Part shown: piece after piece, positions 18,666 through 27,722 of the stretch
Layout of the letters: every line of letters begins with the position of its first letter
Numbering within the stretch: position 1 is the stretch's first letter
Assembly (NCBI RefSeq): GCF_000372465.1
Contig: NZ_AQUZ01000013.1
Coordinates: forward strand, 1 to 64,000
Reading direction: 5' to 3'
Origin: Kribbella catacumbae DSM 19601
GTDB taxonomy: Bacteria > Actinomycetota > Actinomycetes > Propionibacteriales > Kribbellaceae
DNA length: 64,000 nt
Notes under the pieces: generated by a model
Told to the model about the DNA's origin: nothing
The model's input: only the letters and a program-made list of their open reading frames with translations
Databases searched by the model: none
Program-made: the position numbers and the translations under genes

Positions 18666-19322
18666 CTACGCGCGCTTGGCGACGGTCAGGCCGACCAGGC
18701 GGGAGACGACCATGGCGACGTAGCCGAGACCGGCAAGTTGCTCGATCATCACCACTGAGCGTCCCCAGGACGTGATCGGCACGATGTCGCTCAGGCCGGT
18801 GCTGGACAGCGTGGTGAAGCTGAGGAACAACAGCTCCATCCAGTTTCGGTCGTGCGTCGGGTTGACCGCCGCGGTGAAGCTGCCCGGGAGCAGCGCCTGG
18901 ACGAAGACGAACAGGTAGGCGAAACCCCAAGCGACCAAGGTGAAAGTGGCACCAGTCGCATAGAGTTCATCAGTGCTCACGTCGTGGTCGGACAGCATGT
19001 ACCGGAGCAAGCTGTAGGCGGCGTAGAAGTAGAAGGCCGCGTGCAGCACGCCGGAGATCGGCACCATTGCCTCGGTCGGATGGAAGGCGTCCACCAGCGA
19101 CATCGCGACCGCGGGGATGCCCAGGCAGACGCTGACCCAGGTGAGACCTGGCGTCGACCGCACCGAGAACACAGCGAGTACCAGTACGACGATGCCGAGG
19201 ATCTCGAAGGCGACCCGGCCCCCGCGGGAGCCCTCCATCGCAGGGTAGACCAGCACACCGAGCAACTGGACGACCAGCAAGATGGCGGACGGGTGCCGCC
19301 GGGCGCTGCCCAGCAGATTCAT
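18666..19322 (-). CDS. Ion channel-type membrane protein with atypical filter
   Basis: 218 residues. About six hydrophobic helices precede a pore module: WMELLFLSFTTLSSTGLSDIVPITSWGRSVVMIEQL (quoted as LSFTTLSSTGLSDIVP and RSVVMIEQL). The position matches the two-helix ion-channel domain, in which TVGYGD is the potassium filter; here TGLSD replaces it, so potassium selectivity is doubtful. It could be a non-selective channel or a divergent two-pore-like sensor. Its start overlaps the stop of the thioesterase gene as ATGA, so the two are co-translated. Confidence 0.7.
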   Translation of the reverse strand: MNLLGSARRHPSAILLVVQLLGVLVYPAMEGSRGGRVAFEILGIVVLVLAVFSVRSTPGLTWVSVCLGIPAVAMSLVDAFHPTEAMVPISGVLHAAFYFYAAYSLLRYMLSDHDVSTDELYATGATFTLVAWGFAYLFVFVQALLPGSFTAAVNPTHDRNWMELLFLSFTTLSSTGLSDIVPITSWGRSVVMIEQLAGLGYVAMVVSRLVGLTVAKRA

Positions 19323-19873
19323 TCGGTCCCCTCGCGGGAGGAGATGATCGCCTGCCGGCGGGCCAGCCGGTGACTCCGGCGGATCTCGGCCTCACGCATC
19401 CGCCGGTGATCCTCGTCCGTCTCCGGCACCACCTGCGGTACTGCGCGCGGCTTGCCTTCCTCGTCGACCGCCACGAACACCAGGTACGCCGTCGCGACGT
19501 GCACCTGCGCGCTGACCGAGTCCCAGCGGTCGGCGGTGATCCGCACGCCGACCTCCATCGAGCTACGGCCGGTCCAGTTCACCTGCGCGGTGAAATGCAC
19601 GACGTCGCCGACCCTGACCGGGACCAGGAAGACCATCTCGTCCATCGACGCGGTCACCGCCGGACCGCCCGAGTGCCGGGCCGCGACGACGCCTGCGACC
19701 GAGTCGACCAGCGTCATCACCACGCCGCCGTGGACGGTGCCGAGCAGGTTGGTCTCGTTCTGGGCGGTGATGTGCGACAGCGAGAGCCGGGTGGCCGAAG
19801 CGGGGCGGCTCGTCACCTGTTCGTGCGCGACACCCCTGGCCGGCGTGTGGTCTGCGCTGGGGGTGGCGGGCAT
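19319..19873 (-). CDS. Acyl-CoA thioesterase (hotdog fold)
   Basis: 184 residues from ATG behind GAGGAGCGACCC; an upstream ATG at 19933 is unlikely. The hotdog signature of the YciA/BACH type is present: NETNLLGTVHGGVVMTLVDSVAG, with the catalytic region HGG and the Asp of LVDSVAG, then AVTASMDEMVFLVPVRVGDVV. It hydrolyses acyl-CoA to free acid and CoA. It is coupled by ATGA to the channel-like gene downstream. The basic C-terminal REAEIRRSHRLARRQA helix is typical of the family. Confidence 0.85.
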   Translation of the reverse strand: MPATPSADHTPARGVAHEQVTSRPASATRLSLSHITAQNETNLLGTVHGGVVMTLVDSVAGVVAARHSGGPAVTASMDEMVFLVPVRVGDVVHFTAQVNWTGRSSMEVGVRITADRWDSVSAQVHVATAYLVFVAVDEEGKPRAVPQVVPETDEDHRRMREAEIRRSHRLARRQAIISSREGTE

Positions 19874-20001
19874 CGGGTCGCTCCTCGGGGTGGTGGTCTG
19901 CGGCTGACGCAGAATAACCGGCCGGTTGTCCACAGGCTGCGAAGTACCGGCCGTCAGAGCGGCGAACGCTCGTACTTTCTCTGTCGAAGGAGGTGGACAG
20001 C

Positions 20002-20949
20002 ATGATCATCGACGAAGACTCCACCGAATGGGCCCTAGGCAACCAATCCGGCGCGCTGGCGCCGTTGTCCCAAGCCGAGGCCGCACACCTGGTGCGACTG
20101 AGTCTCGAGGCCGCGGCCGCCCGCGCCCTGCACGGCCGGTACGACGGCGCCGGGGCGCTTGTCCTACAACCCGGGGCCGGATTCGCCGCCGGGGCGCCAC
20201 CAGGCGAGCACTTCGAGGCGGGCCTGACGAACCTGGCGAGGATCGTGGCCGGCCTGCGACCGGACCACTGGCCGCGACTGGTCGGCGAGCATTTCGACCG
20301 ATTGGCCCACACTCTGCGCCACGGGCCACCACCGATACCGGCGGATCCGCAGCGCGAGCTCCTCCAGCGACTCGTCCCGAAGGACTCACTCGAGCCACGC
20401 CTGCTCAGCTCGGCACCGGAGTTCGTGCCAGGCCTGCTGTCGGTGCCGGCCACGAGCACCGATGGCACGATCACCATGTACTTCGATCCGGTCGCGGACC
20501 TCGGCCTGACCTGGGCGGACGCCGAGTCGTGGGGGCTTCGCAACCTGCGTTCGCTGACCGACACGGTCGCCTACGCGGAGTACGAGGGCACCCTGGTCGC
20601 CATGATCAGCGGCAGCGACTTCGCGGCCTCCCGGGCACTCGTGCTCGACACGGTGCTGCGTGAGTCCCTCCACGTCGAAAACCCGCGGTACGGCGTACTG
20701 GCGGCGATGCCGGTCCGGGACCTGCTGCTCGTGCACGTGGTCACCGATCTGTCCGTGCTCCCGGCACTCGGGATGATGCTCAATCTGGCCGGCCGGGCGC
20801 ATGCCACCGAGCCGGGACCATTGAGCCCTTGGGTCTATCTGGTCGCGCCGGACGGCTGGCATCTGGCGACGCGAGCAGCCGGTGATCCCAGCCCTGGCCT
20901 CTCCCCACGATTCGTCCGCCTCCTCCACGAACTCGACCAGGACTCGTGA
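20002..20949 (+). CDS. Hypothetical protein, weakly DUF1444-like
   Basis: 315 residues from ATG, with AAGGAGG 8 nt upstream. There is no signal peptide. An N-terminal part (SGALAPLSQAEAAHLVRLSLEAA) precedes LTWADAESWGLRNLRSLTDTV and YGVLAAMPVRDLLLVHVVTD, arranged like DUF1444 proteins (a helix with WG..NL, then a strand-rich VxDLL segment). I would not assert the family. The context, a convergent PCD-VOC protein and a divergent thioesterase, gives no functional hint. Confidence 0.6.
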   Translation: MIIDEDSTEWALGNQSGALAPLSQAEAAHLVRLSLEAAAARALHGRYDGAGALVLQPGAGFAAGAPPGEHFEAGLTNLARIVAGLRPDHWPRLVGEHFDRLAHTLRHGPPPIPADPQRELLQRLVPKDSLEPRLLSSAPEFVPGLLSVPATSTDGTITMYFDPVADLGLTWADAESWGLRNLRSLTDTVAYAEYEGTLVAMISGSDFAASRALVLDTVLRESLHVENPRYGVLAAMPVRDLLLVHVVTDLSVLPALGMMLNLAGRAHATEPGPLSPWVYLVAPDGWHLATRAAGDPSPGLSPRFVRLLHELDQDS

Positions 20950-20965
20950 CGCGATGAGGCAACCG

Positions 20966-21658
20966 TCAGCCGTCTCGGCCCTGCCATGTGGTCACGCAGG
21001 CCTCGTTCCCCTCCAGGTCGGCAAGCACCCAGAAAGCGGGGGCACGCGTCGCGGACACAAGTCGGCCCCCAGCCGCCAGTGCGGCCTCGACGCGCCGTGG
21101 TGCCTCGTCATGCGGAACACAGATGTCGAAGTGGATGCGATTGCGCTGCGGGCGCGCCCGGTGCATCTGCTGGAACCAGATGGCCGGGCCCTGCCCGACC
21201 GGGTCGACGAGCGGATCCTCCGGTCCGTCGGCACCCGCCTCATCGGTATAGCCCAGCACCGCCTTCCAGAACGCCCGAATCCCGGCAATGTCCAGCGCAT
21301 CAATCGCGATCTCCAGAATCTGGACGGATCGCGGTGCCCCCGTTCCGATTTCGGGCTCCGCCAGAAACCCGGACCTGTTCGCGGTGGCAGAGATCCGAAG
21401 CGCGAGTTCGACATCCCGGGTGGTCACCGCTGCGTGCTCCAACGACTGCAGAGTGAAGACGACCCGATCGGGGCGGGCATCGACCTGAAGGTGCCGGTCG
21501 GCGTCGTCGCCGCACACCGCGACAGCGTCCGCTGCCAAGCCGATCGCCCGAGCCAACGACCCGACCGGGACCGACGTTCGCAAAGCGCCCAGTAAGAAGC
21601 GCCACCCAGAGTCCTCGACCGCCTCCGACGCTTCCTGCCGATTCACTACCTGTTCCAT
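20966..21658 (-). CDS. Fusion of pterin-dehydratase-like and glyoxalase (VOC) domains
   Basis: 230 residues from ATG (MEQVVNRQEASEAVED). The first 95 residues resemble the 4a-hydroxytetrahydrobiopterin dehydratase fold (GWRFLLGALRTSV, HLQVDARPDRVVFTLQSLEHAAVTTRDVELALRIS quoted in part as VVFTLQSLEHAAVTTRDVEL). The catalytic His-His pair of true PCD enzymes is not obvious. The rest is a VOC/glyoxalase_6 domain: IDALDIAGIRAFWKAVLGY, DPVGQGPAIWFQQM and RIHFDICVPHDEAPRRVEAALAAGG. Such fusions occur in actinobacteria, with unknown substrate. Confidence 0.75.
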   Translation of the reverse strand: MEQVVNRQEASEAVEDSGWRFLLGALRTSVPVGSLARAIGLAADAVAVCGDDADRHLQVDARPDRVVFTLQSLEHAAVTTRDVELALRISATANRSGFLAEPEIGTGAPRSVQILEIAIDALDIAGIRAFWKAVLGYTDEAGADGPEDPLVDPVGQGPAIWFQQMHRARPQRNRIHFDICVPHDEAPRRVEAALAAGGRLVSATRAPAFWVLADLEGNEACVTTWQGRDG

Positions 21659-21750
21659 GGCCGCATCCTTGCAGCCCCCACCGTCAGCCCCGCCTGCCGC
21701 TACTTCTGAAACAGTCCCTAGATGGCACAGTCGAGAGCATGGGAGAGCCG

Positions 21751-23127
21751 ATGCCAGAGAAGTCAGAGTCCGATCTGCGCGAGCTGTTCGGGAGAGCCGC
21801 CGCGGAGGCCGCGGAGTACCGGGAGTCGTTGGGGCGGCGGCGAGTCGGTGCGGCCAAGAGTTCCGCCGAGGTGCGAGCTGATTTCCGGCGACCACTCGGG
21901 CAGGAAGGGCGACCGGCGGCGGAGGTGATCGAGGAGCTCATCACGCTGGCCGAGGGCGGACTCGTCGCGAGCGCCGGACCGCGGTACTTCGGCTTCGTCG
22001 TGGGCGGTGCTCTGCCTGCCGCCAGCGCGGCCGACATCCTGGCGATCGGCTGGGACCAGAACGCCTGGAACAGCGTGCTCTCGCCGACCGCGGCGGCTGC
22101 TGAGGCAGCGGCGGGCGAGTGGCTCAAGGAGCTTCTCGATTTGCCTGCGACGGCATCGACCGGTTTCGTCACCGGTGCGCAGGCAGCCAACACCGTCGGG
22201 CTGGCGGCGGCTCGGCACCACGTGCTGACCAAGGCGGGCTGGGATGTAGAGAAGGATGGGTTGGCCGGAGCTCCCCGCGTCCGGATCCTGGCCGGCGACG
22301 AACGGCACGCCACGATCGACCGATCGCTGCGGTTGCTCGGATTCGGCTCGGGTTCACTGGAACCCGTTCACAGCAAGGAGAACGGGGTCATCGACCTAGA
22401 CGACCTGCGAACCCGCCTGGACGGTCACGAGGGCCCGCTGATCGTCTGCCTTCAAGCAGGCAACGTGAACACCGGCGCCTCGGACTCCCTCGGCGACGCC
22501 TGCGAACTGATCCACGAGTACGGCGGCTGGGTCCACGTGGATGGCGCCTTCGGCCTCTGGGCCGCAGCCAGCCCCACCCACCGGCACCAAGTCGCGGGCC
22601 TGGAGCTCGCCGATTCCTGGGGCTGCGACGGCCACAAGTGGCTCAATCTCCCGTACGACAGCGGCTTCGTCTTCTGCGCCCATCCTGAATCACACGCGGC
22701 GGCCCTCGGCTACAGCGCCTCCTACCTGGTCAGGTCCGAAGACCCCGAGCCAGGCGACTACGTGATGGAATCGTCCCGTCGAGCCCGAGGCTTGGCAGTC
22801 TGGGCCGGCCTCCAAGAACTGGGCCGCGACGGCGTCGCCCAACTCGTCGACAACTGTTGCACCCTGGCCAAATCCCTAGGCGACCAACTGGCCTCAGCGG
22901 GGTACGACCTCGGCAACGAGGTGGTCCTCAACCAGATCCTCGTTTCCTTCGGCGACGACACGGAAACCGATCGAGTCATCGGCGCACTCCAAGCCAGCGG
23001 CACCTGCTGGATGGGCGGCACCACCTGGCGCTCCAAGCGCTACATGCGGATCTCCGTCTCCAACCACCAGACCACCCCCGACGACCTGACCCAAACCTTG
23101 CAAGCCATCGAGGCGATCACCCACTGA
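21751..23127 (+). CDS. Group II pyridoxal-phosphate-dependent decarboxylase
   Basis: 458 residues from ATG at 21751 behind GGGAG; ATG 21739 is an alternative. The fold-type I decarboxylase pattern is clear: GFVTGAQAANTVGLAAARHHVL, HVDGAFGLWAA (cofactor Asp and Ala), and DSWGCDGHKWLNLPYDSGF with Lys296 forming the Schiff base. It ends with a small domain and VSNHQTTPDDL. Members decarboxylate aromatic amino acids, glutamate or diaminobutyrate, and the substrate here cannot be told. It stands alone, divergent from the PCD-VOC gene. Confidence 0.88.
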   Translation: MPEKSESDLRELFGRAAAEAAEYRESLGRRRVGAAKSSAEVRADFRRPLGQEGRPAAEVIEELITLAEGGLVASAGPRYFGFVVGGALPAASAADILAIGWDQNAWNSVLSPTAAAAEAAAGEWLKELLDLPATASTGFVTGAQAANTVGLAAARHHVLTKAGWDVEKDGLAGAPRVRILAGDERHATIDRSLRLLGFGSGSLEPVHSKENGVIDLDDLRTRLDGHEGPLIVCLQAGNVNTGASDSLGDACELIHEYGGWVHVDGAFGLWAAASPTHRHQVAGLELADSWGCDGHKWLNLPYDSGFVFCAHPESHAAALGYSASYLVRSEDPEPGDYVMESSRRARGLAVWAGLQELGRDGVAQLVDNCCTLAKSLGDQLASAGYDLGNEVVLNQILVSFGDDTETDRVIGALQASGTCWMGGTTWRSKRYMRISVSNHQTTPDDLTQTLQAIEAITH

Positions 23128-23456
23128 GTTGGCCCGGCAACTCGGTGATGTAAGCCACCCCTCACCACGGCCTTTGCCTGACCTGGACCGACCACTGGCT
23201 GAAAGGCCCGCTCGACATCTGCCGGATCACTCGCTACCGGCCTGCGGGAACCCAGCGCCCACAACTCCTTGGACGACCCTCCTCAAGACAATCCATTCCT
23301 TGCCCCCGGCAACTCCACATAGCCCGACTCCCACGCCCGGATGGGCACTCCAACCATCCCTTCGGGCAGGTTCCTCGCGAACGACCTCCTGCAGGACCAT
23401 CCAGCGCGTCACCTAGTAGAAGGCTTGTTTTCTTGGGCGGTCAGAGGAGAGGTTTG
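23128..23456. other. Gene-free interval with no recognised element
   Basis: A 329-bp stretch between the PLP decarboxylase and the reductase-like gene. It has C-rich, less codon-like sequence, several in-frame stops and no long palindrome. A promoter for the next gene is presumably near its right end, before GAGGAGAGG. Confidence 0.4.
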
Positions 23457-23996
23457 ATGGCGGTCATCGGGTTCATCGGTAGCGGTTTGGTTGGGAGCGC
23501 GGTGGCTCGCCGGGCGTTGGCTGCTGGTCATCAGGTGGTGATGAGCAACTCACGCGGGACTCGGAGTCTTCAGCGATTGGTGCGCGAGTTCGGCCCTGCG
23601 GCGCGCGCGGCTACGCCAGGCGAGGCGGCGACCGTGGCCGATCTGGTGGTGCTGGCAATCCCCTACGGTCGTTTCCCGCGACTCCCCCGGGACGAACTGA
23701 TCGGCCGAATCGTGCTCGACGCGTGCAACTACTTGCCGTACCGCGACGGACGCGACCCCGCGATCGACGAAGGCCGCACGTCAACCACCGAGGTACTCGC
23801 CGACCTCTTGCCCTACACCCGCGTCGTCAAAGGCCTCAACACCATCTCCGCCGGCCAACTCCTCGCCGACGCCACTGCCAAACAGATCGTCACCCACTTC
23901 ATCAACGACCTCGGCTTCGACGCGGTAGACACCGGCCCTCTCTCCACCAGGCGAGCCCCCCACTTCGACCCCGCACCGCCTGGCAACCCCCACTAA
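23457..23996 (+). CDS. NADPH-dependent F420 reductase-like protein, shortened
   Basis: 179 residues from ATG behind GAGGAGAGG. It starts with the Rossmann motif GFIGSGLVGSAVARRALAAGH and continues NSRGTRSLQRLVREFG and LVVLAIPYGRF, as in NADP-dependent F420 reductases and related NAD(P)-binding proteins. Between AGQLLADA and KQIVTHFINDLGFDAVDTGPL the family usually has about 15-20 more residues around a DRRAL loop, which are missing. The C-terminus after RRAPHFDP is also short. It may be a decaying gene or a minimal paralogue. Confidence 0.6.
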   Translation: MAVIGFIGSGLVGSAVARRALAAGHQVVMSNSRGTRSLQRLVREFGPAARAATPGEAATVADLVVLAIPYGRFPRLPRDELIGRIVLDACNYLPYRDGRDPAIDEGRTSTTEVLADLLPYTRVVKGLNTISAGQLLADATAKQIVTHFINDLGFDAVDTGPLSTRRAPHFDPAPPGNPH

Positions 23997-24580
23997 CAGC
24001 CCTAGCTCTAACTGCCACTCTCACCTAGTCCCGACCCACCGCGACACCCCTCCCCACCAAACGCCAGCAGCAGCCATCCGGGTGGTGTCCAGCAGAGTGG
24101 TGTACGAGGTCTCCTGCCCGCCATCCCAGTCCTCGCCAGCCCAAGAGCACCTGATCATTCGCCCCCCCTTTGACCACCGCCAGCCACCCTGTGCACCGGC
24201 CAGGCATCCCCCAACAACGCCAGCCCGTGCCCAAAGCCGATCACCCCAGTCCAGGCGGGGAGGAAAATATCCCAGAACCGGCGCAAAATCCGCCCCGAGT
24301 CCAGCGAAAACCCTCCCCAACCCCAACCCCAACCGCACCACCACCAACCGACGGACAGGCAGCAGAGATCCCGGCCATCACGGCAGGTCGCCGACTCATG
24401 TGCCAACACGCCGTGCGTTCCGTGGCCGGTCAGCGACCGGATGACCCGCCGGCCGGCCCGCCCGCCGCAATCCAGCCCACCTCGCCACACACCCCCTTCG
24501 TGAGAGCGGTTGCCGGGCGGGCGGGTGTTGATTGCTGGGGGCAACTGGTGCGGCCTTGGTGTCGGCTGGTGGGGCCGGTG
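23997..24580. other. Gene-free interval with palindrome half, C-tract repeat and GC hairpin
   Basis: 584 bp with no supported gene. It holds a degenerate single arm of the family 1 palindrome (24152-24177, TGATCATTCGCCCCCCCTTT), a run of four C-tracts at 24311-24334 (CCCTCCCCAACCCCAACCCC) able to form a G-quadruplex on the minus strand, and a GC-rich inverted repeat (GCCCGCCCGCC near 24457 with GGCGGGCGGG near 24515) that could terminate the fasciclin transcript arriving from the right. The base composition is skewed to C on the plus strand, unlike its neighbours. Confidence 0.5.
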
Positions 24581-25243
24581 TCAGGCGGCTGGGGGCATCA
24601 GGACGGTGTCGATCAGGTAGACCGTGGCGTTGGCGGTTTTTACGCCGCCGCAGATGACCTTTGCGTTGTTGACCATCAGGTTGTCGCCAGAGCCGGTCAC
24701 CGTGACGGCGCCCTTCTCGACGGTGGTTTGCTTGCCGACGACCGCGTCAGGTGCCAACTGGCCCGGGACGACGTGGTAGGTCAGGATCTTGGTCAGCAAG
24801 GCGCTATCGGTCTTCAGCGTGTTGATCGTGCCGGCCGGGATCTTCGCGAACGCCGTGTCCACCGGCGCGAAGACCGTGAACTCGCCGCCGTTCAGCGTCG
24901 ACACCAGATCGACCTTCGGGTTGAGTTTGCCCGATACCGCCGCCACCAGCGTCTTCAGCAACGGGTTGCCCGACGCGGCCGATGCCACCGGCGCGGCGGC
25001 CATGCCGTCGACCGAGCCGGCGCCGGTCGGGTTCGCCTTGGCGTAGTCGGCGCATCCCGGACCGACCAGTCCGGACGCGTTGTCCGCGGACGGGGCCGTG
25101 GAGGGTACTTCCGCCGGCGTCGTCGCGCTCGACGAGGCCGGCGGCGTACCGCTGGACTTGTCGTCGCCGCCGCAGGCAACGGTTGCGAAGAGCAACGAAA
25201 CGGCGGAGGCGGCCAGAGCGACTCGCTTGATGGTGTGGGACAT
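24581..25243 (-). CDS. Fasciclin (FAS1) domain lipoprotein
   Basis: 220 residues from ATG behind AGGAGAAGGA. A lipoprotein signal ends at FATVAC (Cys24), followed by a Ser/Thr/Pro linker. The single FAS1 domain has both conserved boxes: [15 protein letters not shown] (H1) and [11 protein letters not shown] (the YH motif), ending [11 protein letters not shown]. It is similar in architecture to MPT70/MPT83-type proteins. Mycobacterial homologues lie next to sigK and its anti-sigma factor; here the neighbour upstream is a molybdopterin oxidoreductase instead. It probably acts in cell-surface adhesion. Confidence 0.9.
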   Translation of the reverse strand: MSHTIKRVALAASAVSLLFATVACGGDDKSSGTPPASSSATTPAEVPSTAPSADNASGLVGPGCADYAKANPTGAGSVDGMAAAPVASAASGNPLLKTLVAAVSGKLNPKVDLVSTLNGGEFTVFAPVDTAFAKIPAGTINTLKTDSALLTKILTYHVVPGQLAPDAVVGKQTTVEKGAVTVTGSGDNLMVNNAKVICGGVKTANATVYLIDTVLMPPAA

Positions 25244-25365
25244 GACGATCCTTCTCCTTCGGATTGAATTTCCCGGCGCGATCACTGCTGTGACGCCAGG
25301 CGTTCGGGGGATACGGCCGGTACGGCGTACGCGCAGCGCGTCAGCCGAAAGGTCGGGCAGGCCGG

Positions 25366-27015
25366 TTACTCGACCATCACCACCGTGTTGTGCAGGCCGC
25401 TCGACCCGTTCGGTCGCGGCGCCGCGCGGTCGGCCGTCTGCACCTGTCCGGTGGCATCGGTCGCTCGCACGGTGAGTTTGTGGTTGCCCGGCGTCGCGTT
25501 CCAGCGGAACGTCCACTGCCGCCAGGTGTCGATGGTGTCCTCGGCCGCGAGCGTCGCGGGCTGCCAATCGCCGTCATCGACCTGTACTTCGACCTTGGCG
25601 ATGCCGCGGTTCTGCGCCCAGGCGACGCCCGCCGCGACAGCCGGTCCGGCCTTGATGCTGGCGAAACCCTTCGGTACGTCGATCCGCGAGGAGGTCTTGA
25701 TCGGGGCCTCGACGGACCAGCCGCGATCGGTCCAGTAGGCGCTGAAGTCCGAGAACCTGGTGACCTCGAAGTCGACGATCCACTTGGTCGCGGACACGTA
25801 CCCGTAGAGCCCGGGTACCACCATCCGGACCGGGAAGCCGTGTTCGAAGGGCAGCGGCTCGCCATTCATGCCGACCGCGAAGATCGCGTCTCGCCCATCG
25901 GTCAGCGCCTTCAGCGGCGTACCGATCGTGAGTCCGTCGACGCTGGTCGACCTGACCGCGTCGGCGCCGTCGCGGACACCGGCTTCGCGGAGGAGTTCGG
26001 CGATCGGTACGCCGAGCCAGCGTGCGTTGCCGACGTACGGGCCGCCGACTTCGTTGGAGACGCAGGTGAGAGTGATGTCGCGTTCGATCAGCCGGCGGTT
26101 GAGGAGGTCGGCGAAGGTCAGCCGGAGTTCGCGGTCGACCAGGCCGTGGATGCGCAACTCCCAGGTCCGTGGGTCGACCTTCGGGACGGTCAGCAGGGTG
26201 TCCACGCGGTAGAAGCTCGGATTCGGCGTGACGAACCGACTCACGCCCGGCACCTCGGCGGCCACTCCCGCCGGCAACACTCGCGCCGGACTCCCCGGCG
26301 CCGGCAGCTTGATCCCCCGCCGGGTCGCCTCACTCACTCCATCAGGCAGGACGAGCGAAGCACCAAGCCCACCAGCCCCGGCGACGCCCAACGCCATCGC
26401 AGTCCCCAAGAACCTGCGGCGATCGAACCCAGCAGGCGCCTCGGCAGCGCTGGCGCCTTCCCCGGAGCTGGTGCCTTCCGCGGGGCTGGTGCCTTCGGCG
26501 GAGCTGGTGCCTTCCGCAGGGTTGGTGCCTTCGGCGGCGGGGGTCTTCCGGCGCCCGCCGCCGCCGAAGGGATCCGGGGAGAGCGCTCGGAGTACGAGCA
26601 GGATGCCGATCGTTGCCACTAGCAACGTGATGATGGCGGGGAGGACCTGGACGAAGTAGTTGGTGGCGAGGGTGCGGCCGGTGGCTGCGGCGAGGATTGC
26701 CAGCAGGCCGAGAAGTGCCGTCATCGCGACCGCAACGCGCGGGGCAGTCGCGCCGATCGCGCCTGCCAGGAAGGCGAAGACGGTCACAGCCAGCAGGACG
26801 ACACCGATCAGGACCGGCTTGTCGGCGGTCCCGAGGTTCTTGACTGCGAAGTCTTTGGCCGCCCCCGGTGCGAGGTCGATCAGCTGGGTGCCGACGCCGA
26901 CCACAGGCGAGGTGCCGCCGGCCAGTGCGGCGGTCAGTTCGCCGAGGCCCAGTCCCGCGCCTGCGGCGAGCACACCCCCCAGCGCTGCCAGGGCCCGGCG
27001 TTTTCTCGTGGTCAT
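25366..27015 (-). CDS. Membrane-anchored sulfite-oxidase-like molybdopterin oxidoreductase
   Basis: 549 residues. An N-terminal membrane domain with about four helices (to residue 155) leads into a variable [12 protein letters not shown] linker, then a Tat-like [16 protein letters not shown] anchor. The catalytic domain has the molybdenum-ligand Cys318 in [43 protein letters not shown] and [15 protein letters not shown]-terminal Mo-co dimerisation domain follows ([20 protein letters not shown]). It probably oxidises or reduces an S- or N-oxide outside the membrane. It lies 122 bp upstream of the fasciclin gene on the same strand. Confidence 0.88.
   Translation of the reverse strand: MTTRKRRALAALGGVLAAGAGLGLGELTAALAGGTSPVVGVGTQLIDLAPGAAKDFAVKNLGTADKPVLIGVVLLAVTVFAFLAGAIGATAPRVAVAMTALLGLLAILAAATGRTLATNYFVQVLPAIITLLVATIGILLVLRALSPDPFGGGGRRKTPAAEGTNPAEGTSSAEGTSPAEGTSSGEGASAAEAPAGFDRRRFLGTAMALGVAGAGGLGASLVLPDGVSEATRRGIKLPAPGSPARVLPAGVAAEVPGVSRFVTPNPSFYRVDTLLTVPKVDPRTWELRIHGLVDRELRLTFADLLNRRLIERDITLTCVSNEVGGPYVGNARWLGVPIAELLREAGVRDGADAVRSTSVDGLTIGTPLKALTDGRDAIFAVGMNGEPLPFEHGFPVRMVVPGLYGYVSATKWIVDFEVTRFSDFSAYWTDRGWSVEAPIKTSSRIDVPKGFASIKAGPAVAAGVAWAQNRGIAKVEVQVDDGDWQPATLAAEDTIDTWRQWTFRWNATPGNHKLTVRATDATGQVQTADRAAPRPNGSSGLHNTVVMVE
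26452..26541. repeat. Five 18-bp tandem repeats inside the oxidoreductase gene
   Basis: Five imperfect 18-bp units with consensus GGTGCCTTCSGCGGAGCT (plus strand) run from 26452 to 26541. They encode (A/S)-EGT-x-PAEGTSS on the minus strand, the linker between the membrane domain and the catalytic domain. In-frame units mean repeat number could change length without breaking the protein. Confidence 0.7.
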
Positions 27016-27019
27016 GGCT

Positions 27020-27043
27020 GTGCTTCGGATCAGCCCGAAGCAC
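27020..27043 (-). terminator. Hairpin between flavin reductase and oxidoreductase genes
   Basis: GTGCTTCGG (27020-27028) pairs perfectly with CCGAAGCAC (27035-27043) around a 6-nt loop. On the minus strand it follows the flavin reductase stop by 15 nt and precedes the oxidoreductase start by 4 nt, so it can end one transcript or shape the leader of the next. Confidence 0.5.
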
Positions 27044-27058
27044 GGATGGGTGCAGAAC

Positions 27059-27676
27059 TCAGAAAGTCGAGCTGGGCCCCGCGTAGTCGCCCGGCCAGTC
27101 GGCGTACCGGATCCGGCTGATGTCGCGGATCTCGCCGATCGTGGACCACTCGTTGCGCCCCAGCCGGGCCAGCGGCTGCAGCCTGGTGATCTCGGGATGG
27201 TTCCCGTCCAGCACCGACTCGTCGATGCTGATCTGCCGCACCCGGCCGATCACCACGGTCGAGTCGCCCAGTTCCAAGGTGGTGTGCAGCGTGCACTCGA
27301 TCGCGACCGGCGACTCGGCCACCCGCGGTACGGCGACCGTCTTGCCCGGTTCGGTGTGCAGCCCGACGGCGGCGAACTCGTCGATCTCCGGCGGGAAGTT
27401 CGTCGCGCTCGCGTTCACCTGCTCGAACAGCGGCTCGGCCGCGAAGTTGACCACGAACTCACCGGTCGCCTCGACGTTGTTCAGGCTGTCCTTGCGCCCG
27501 ACCGAGGTGAACTGCACCATCGGCGGCTCGACGCATGCCACGGTGAAGAACGAGTGTGGCGCCAGGTTGAGTACCCCCTCGGCCGAGCGGGTCGAGACCC
27601 ACGCGATCGGCCGCGGCACGACCACCGCGTTCAGCACTGCATAGAAGTCTCTGCTGCTGATGGTCTCCGGATCCAC
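27059..27676 (-). CDS. Flavin reductase-like FMN-binding protein
   Basis: 205 residues from GTG at 27676 (MDPETISSRDFYAVLNAVV), with GGAGAGAC before it. The split-barrel flavin reductase pattern is clear: VVPRPIAWVSTRSAEGVLNLAPHSFFTVACVEPPMVQF, of which RPIAWVST, NLAPHSFF and EPPMV are typical, then EFVVNFAAEPL and ESPVAIECTLHTTLELG. It binds FMN, and the electron partner is unknown. It is divergent from the phosphotransferase-like gene with 46 bp between starts. Confidence 0.85.
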   Translation of the reverse strand: MDPETISSRDFYAVLNAVVVPRPIAWVSTRSAEGVLNLAPHSFFTVACVEPPMVQFTSVGRKDSLNNVEATGEFVVNFAAEPLFEQVNASATNFPPEIDEFAAVGLHTEPGKTVAVPRVAESPVAIECTLHTTLELGDSTVVIGRVRQISIDESVLDGNHPEITRLQPLARLGRNEWSTIGEIRDISRIRYADWPGDYAGPSSTF

Positions 27677-27722
27677 GTCTCTCCGCACACCCGCCAGTAT
27701 CCAGCAGGAGAGAATCAGTCCG

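Noticed and set aside
24155-24544. Minus-strand frame rich in Trp/Gly (VGWWWCGWGWGWGG)
   Set aside because: The pattern comes from CCCCAA-type simple repeats; there is no start context or family similarity.
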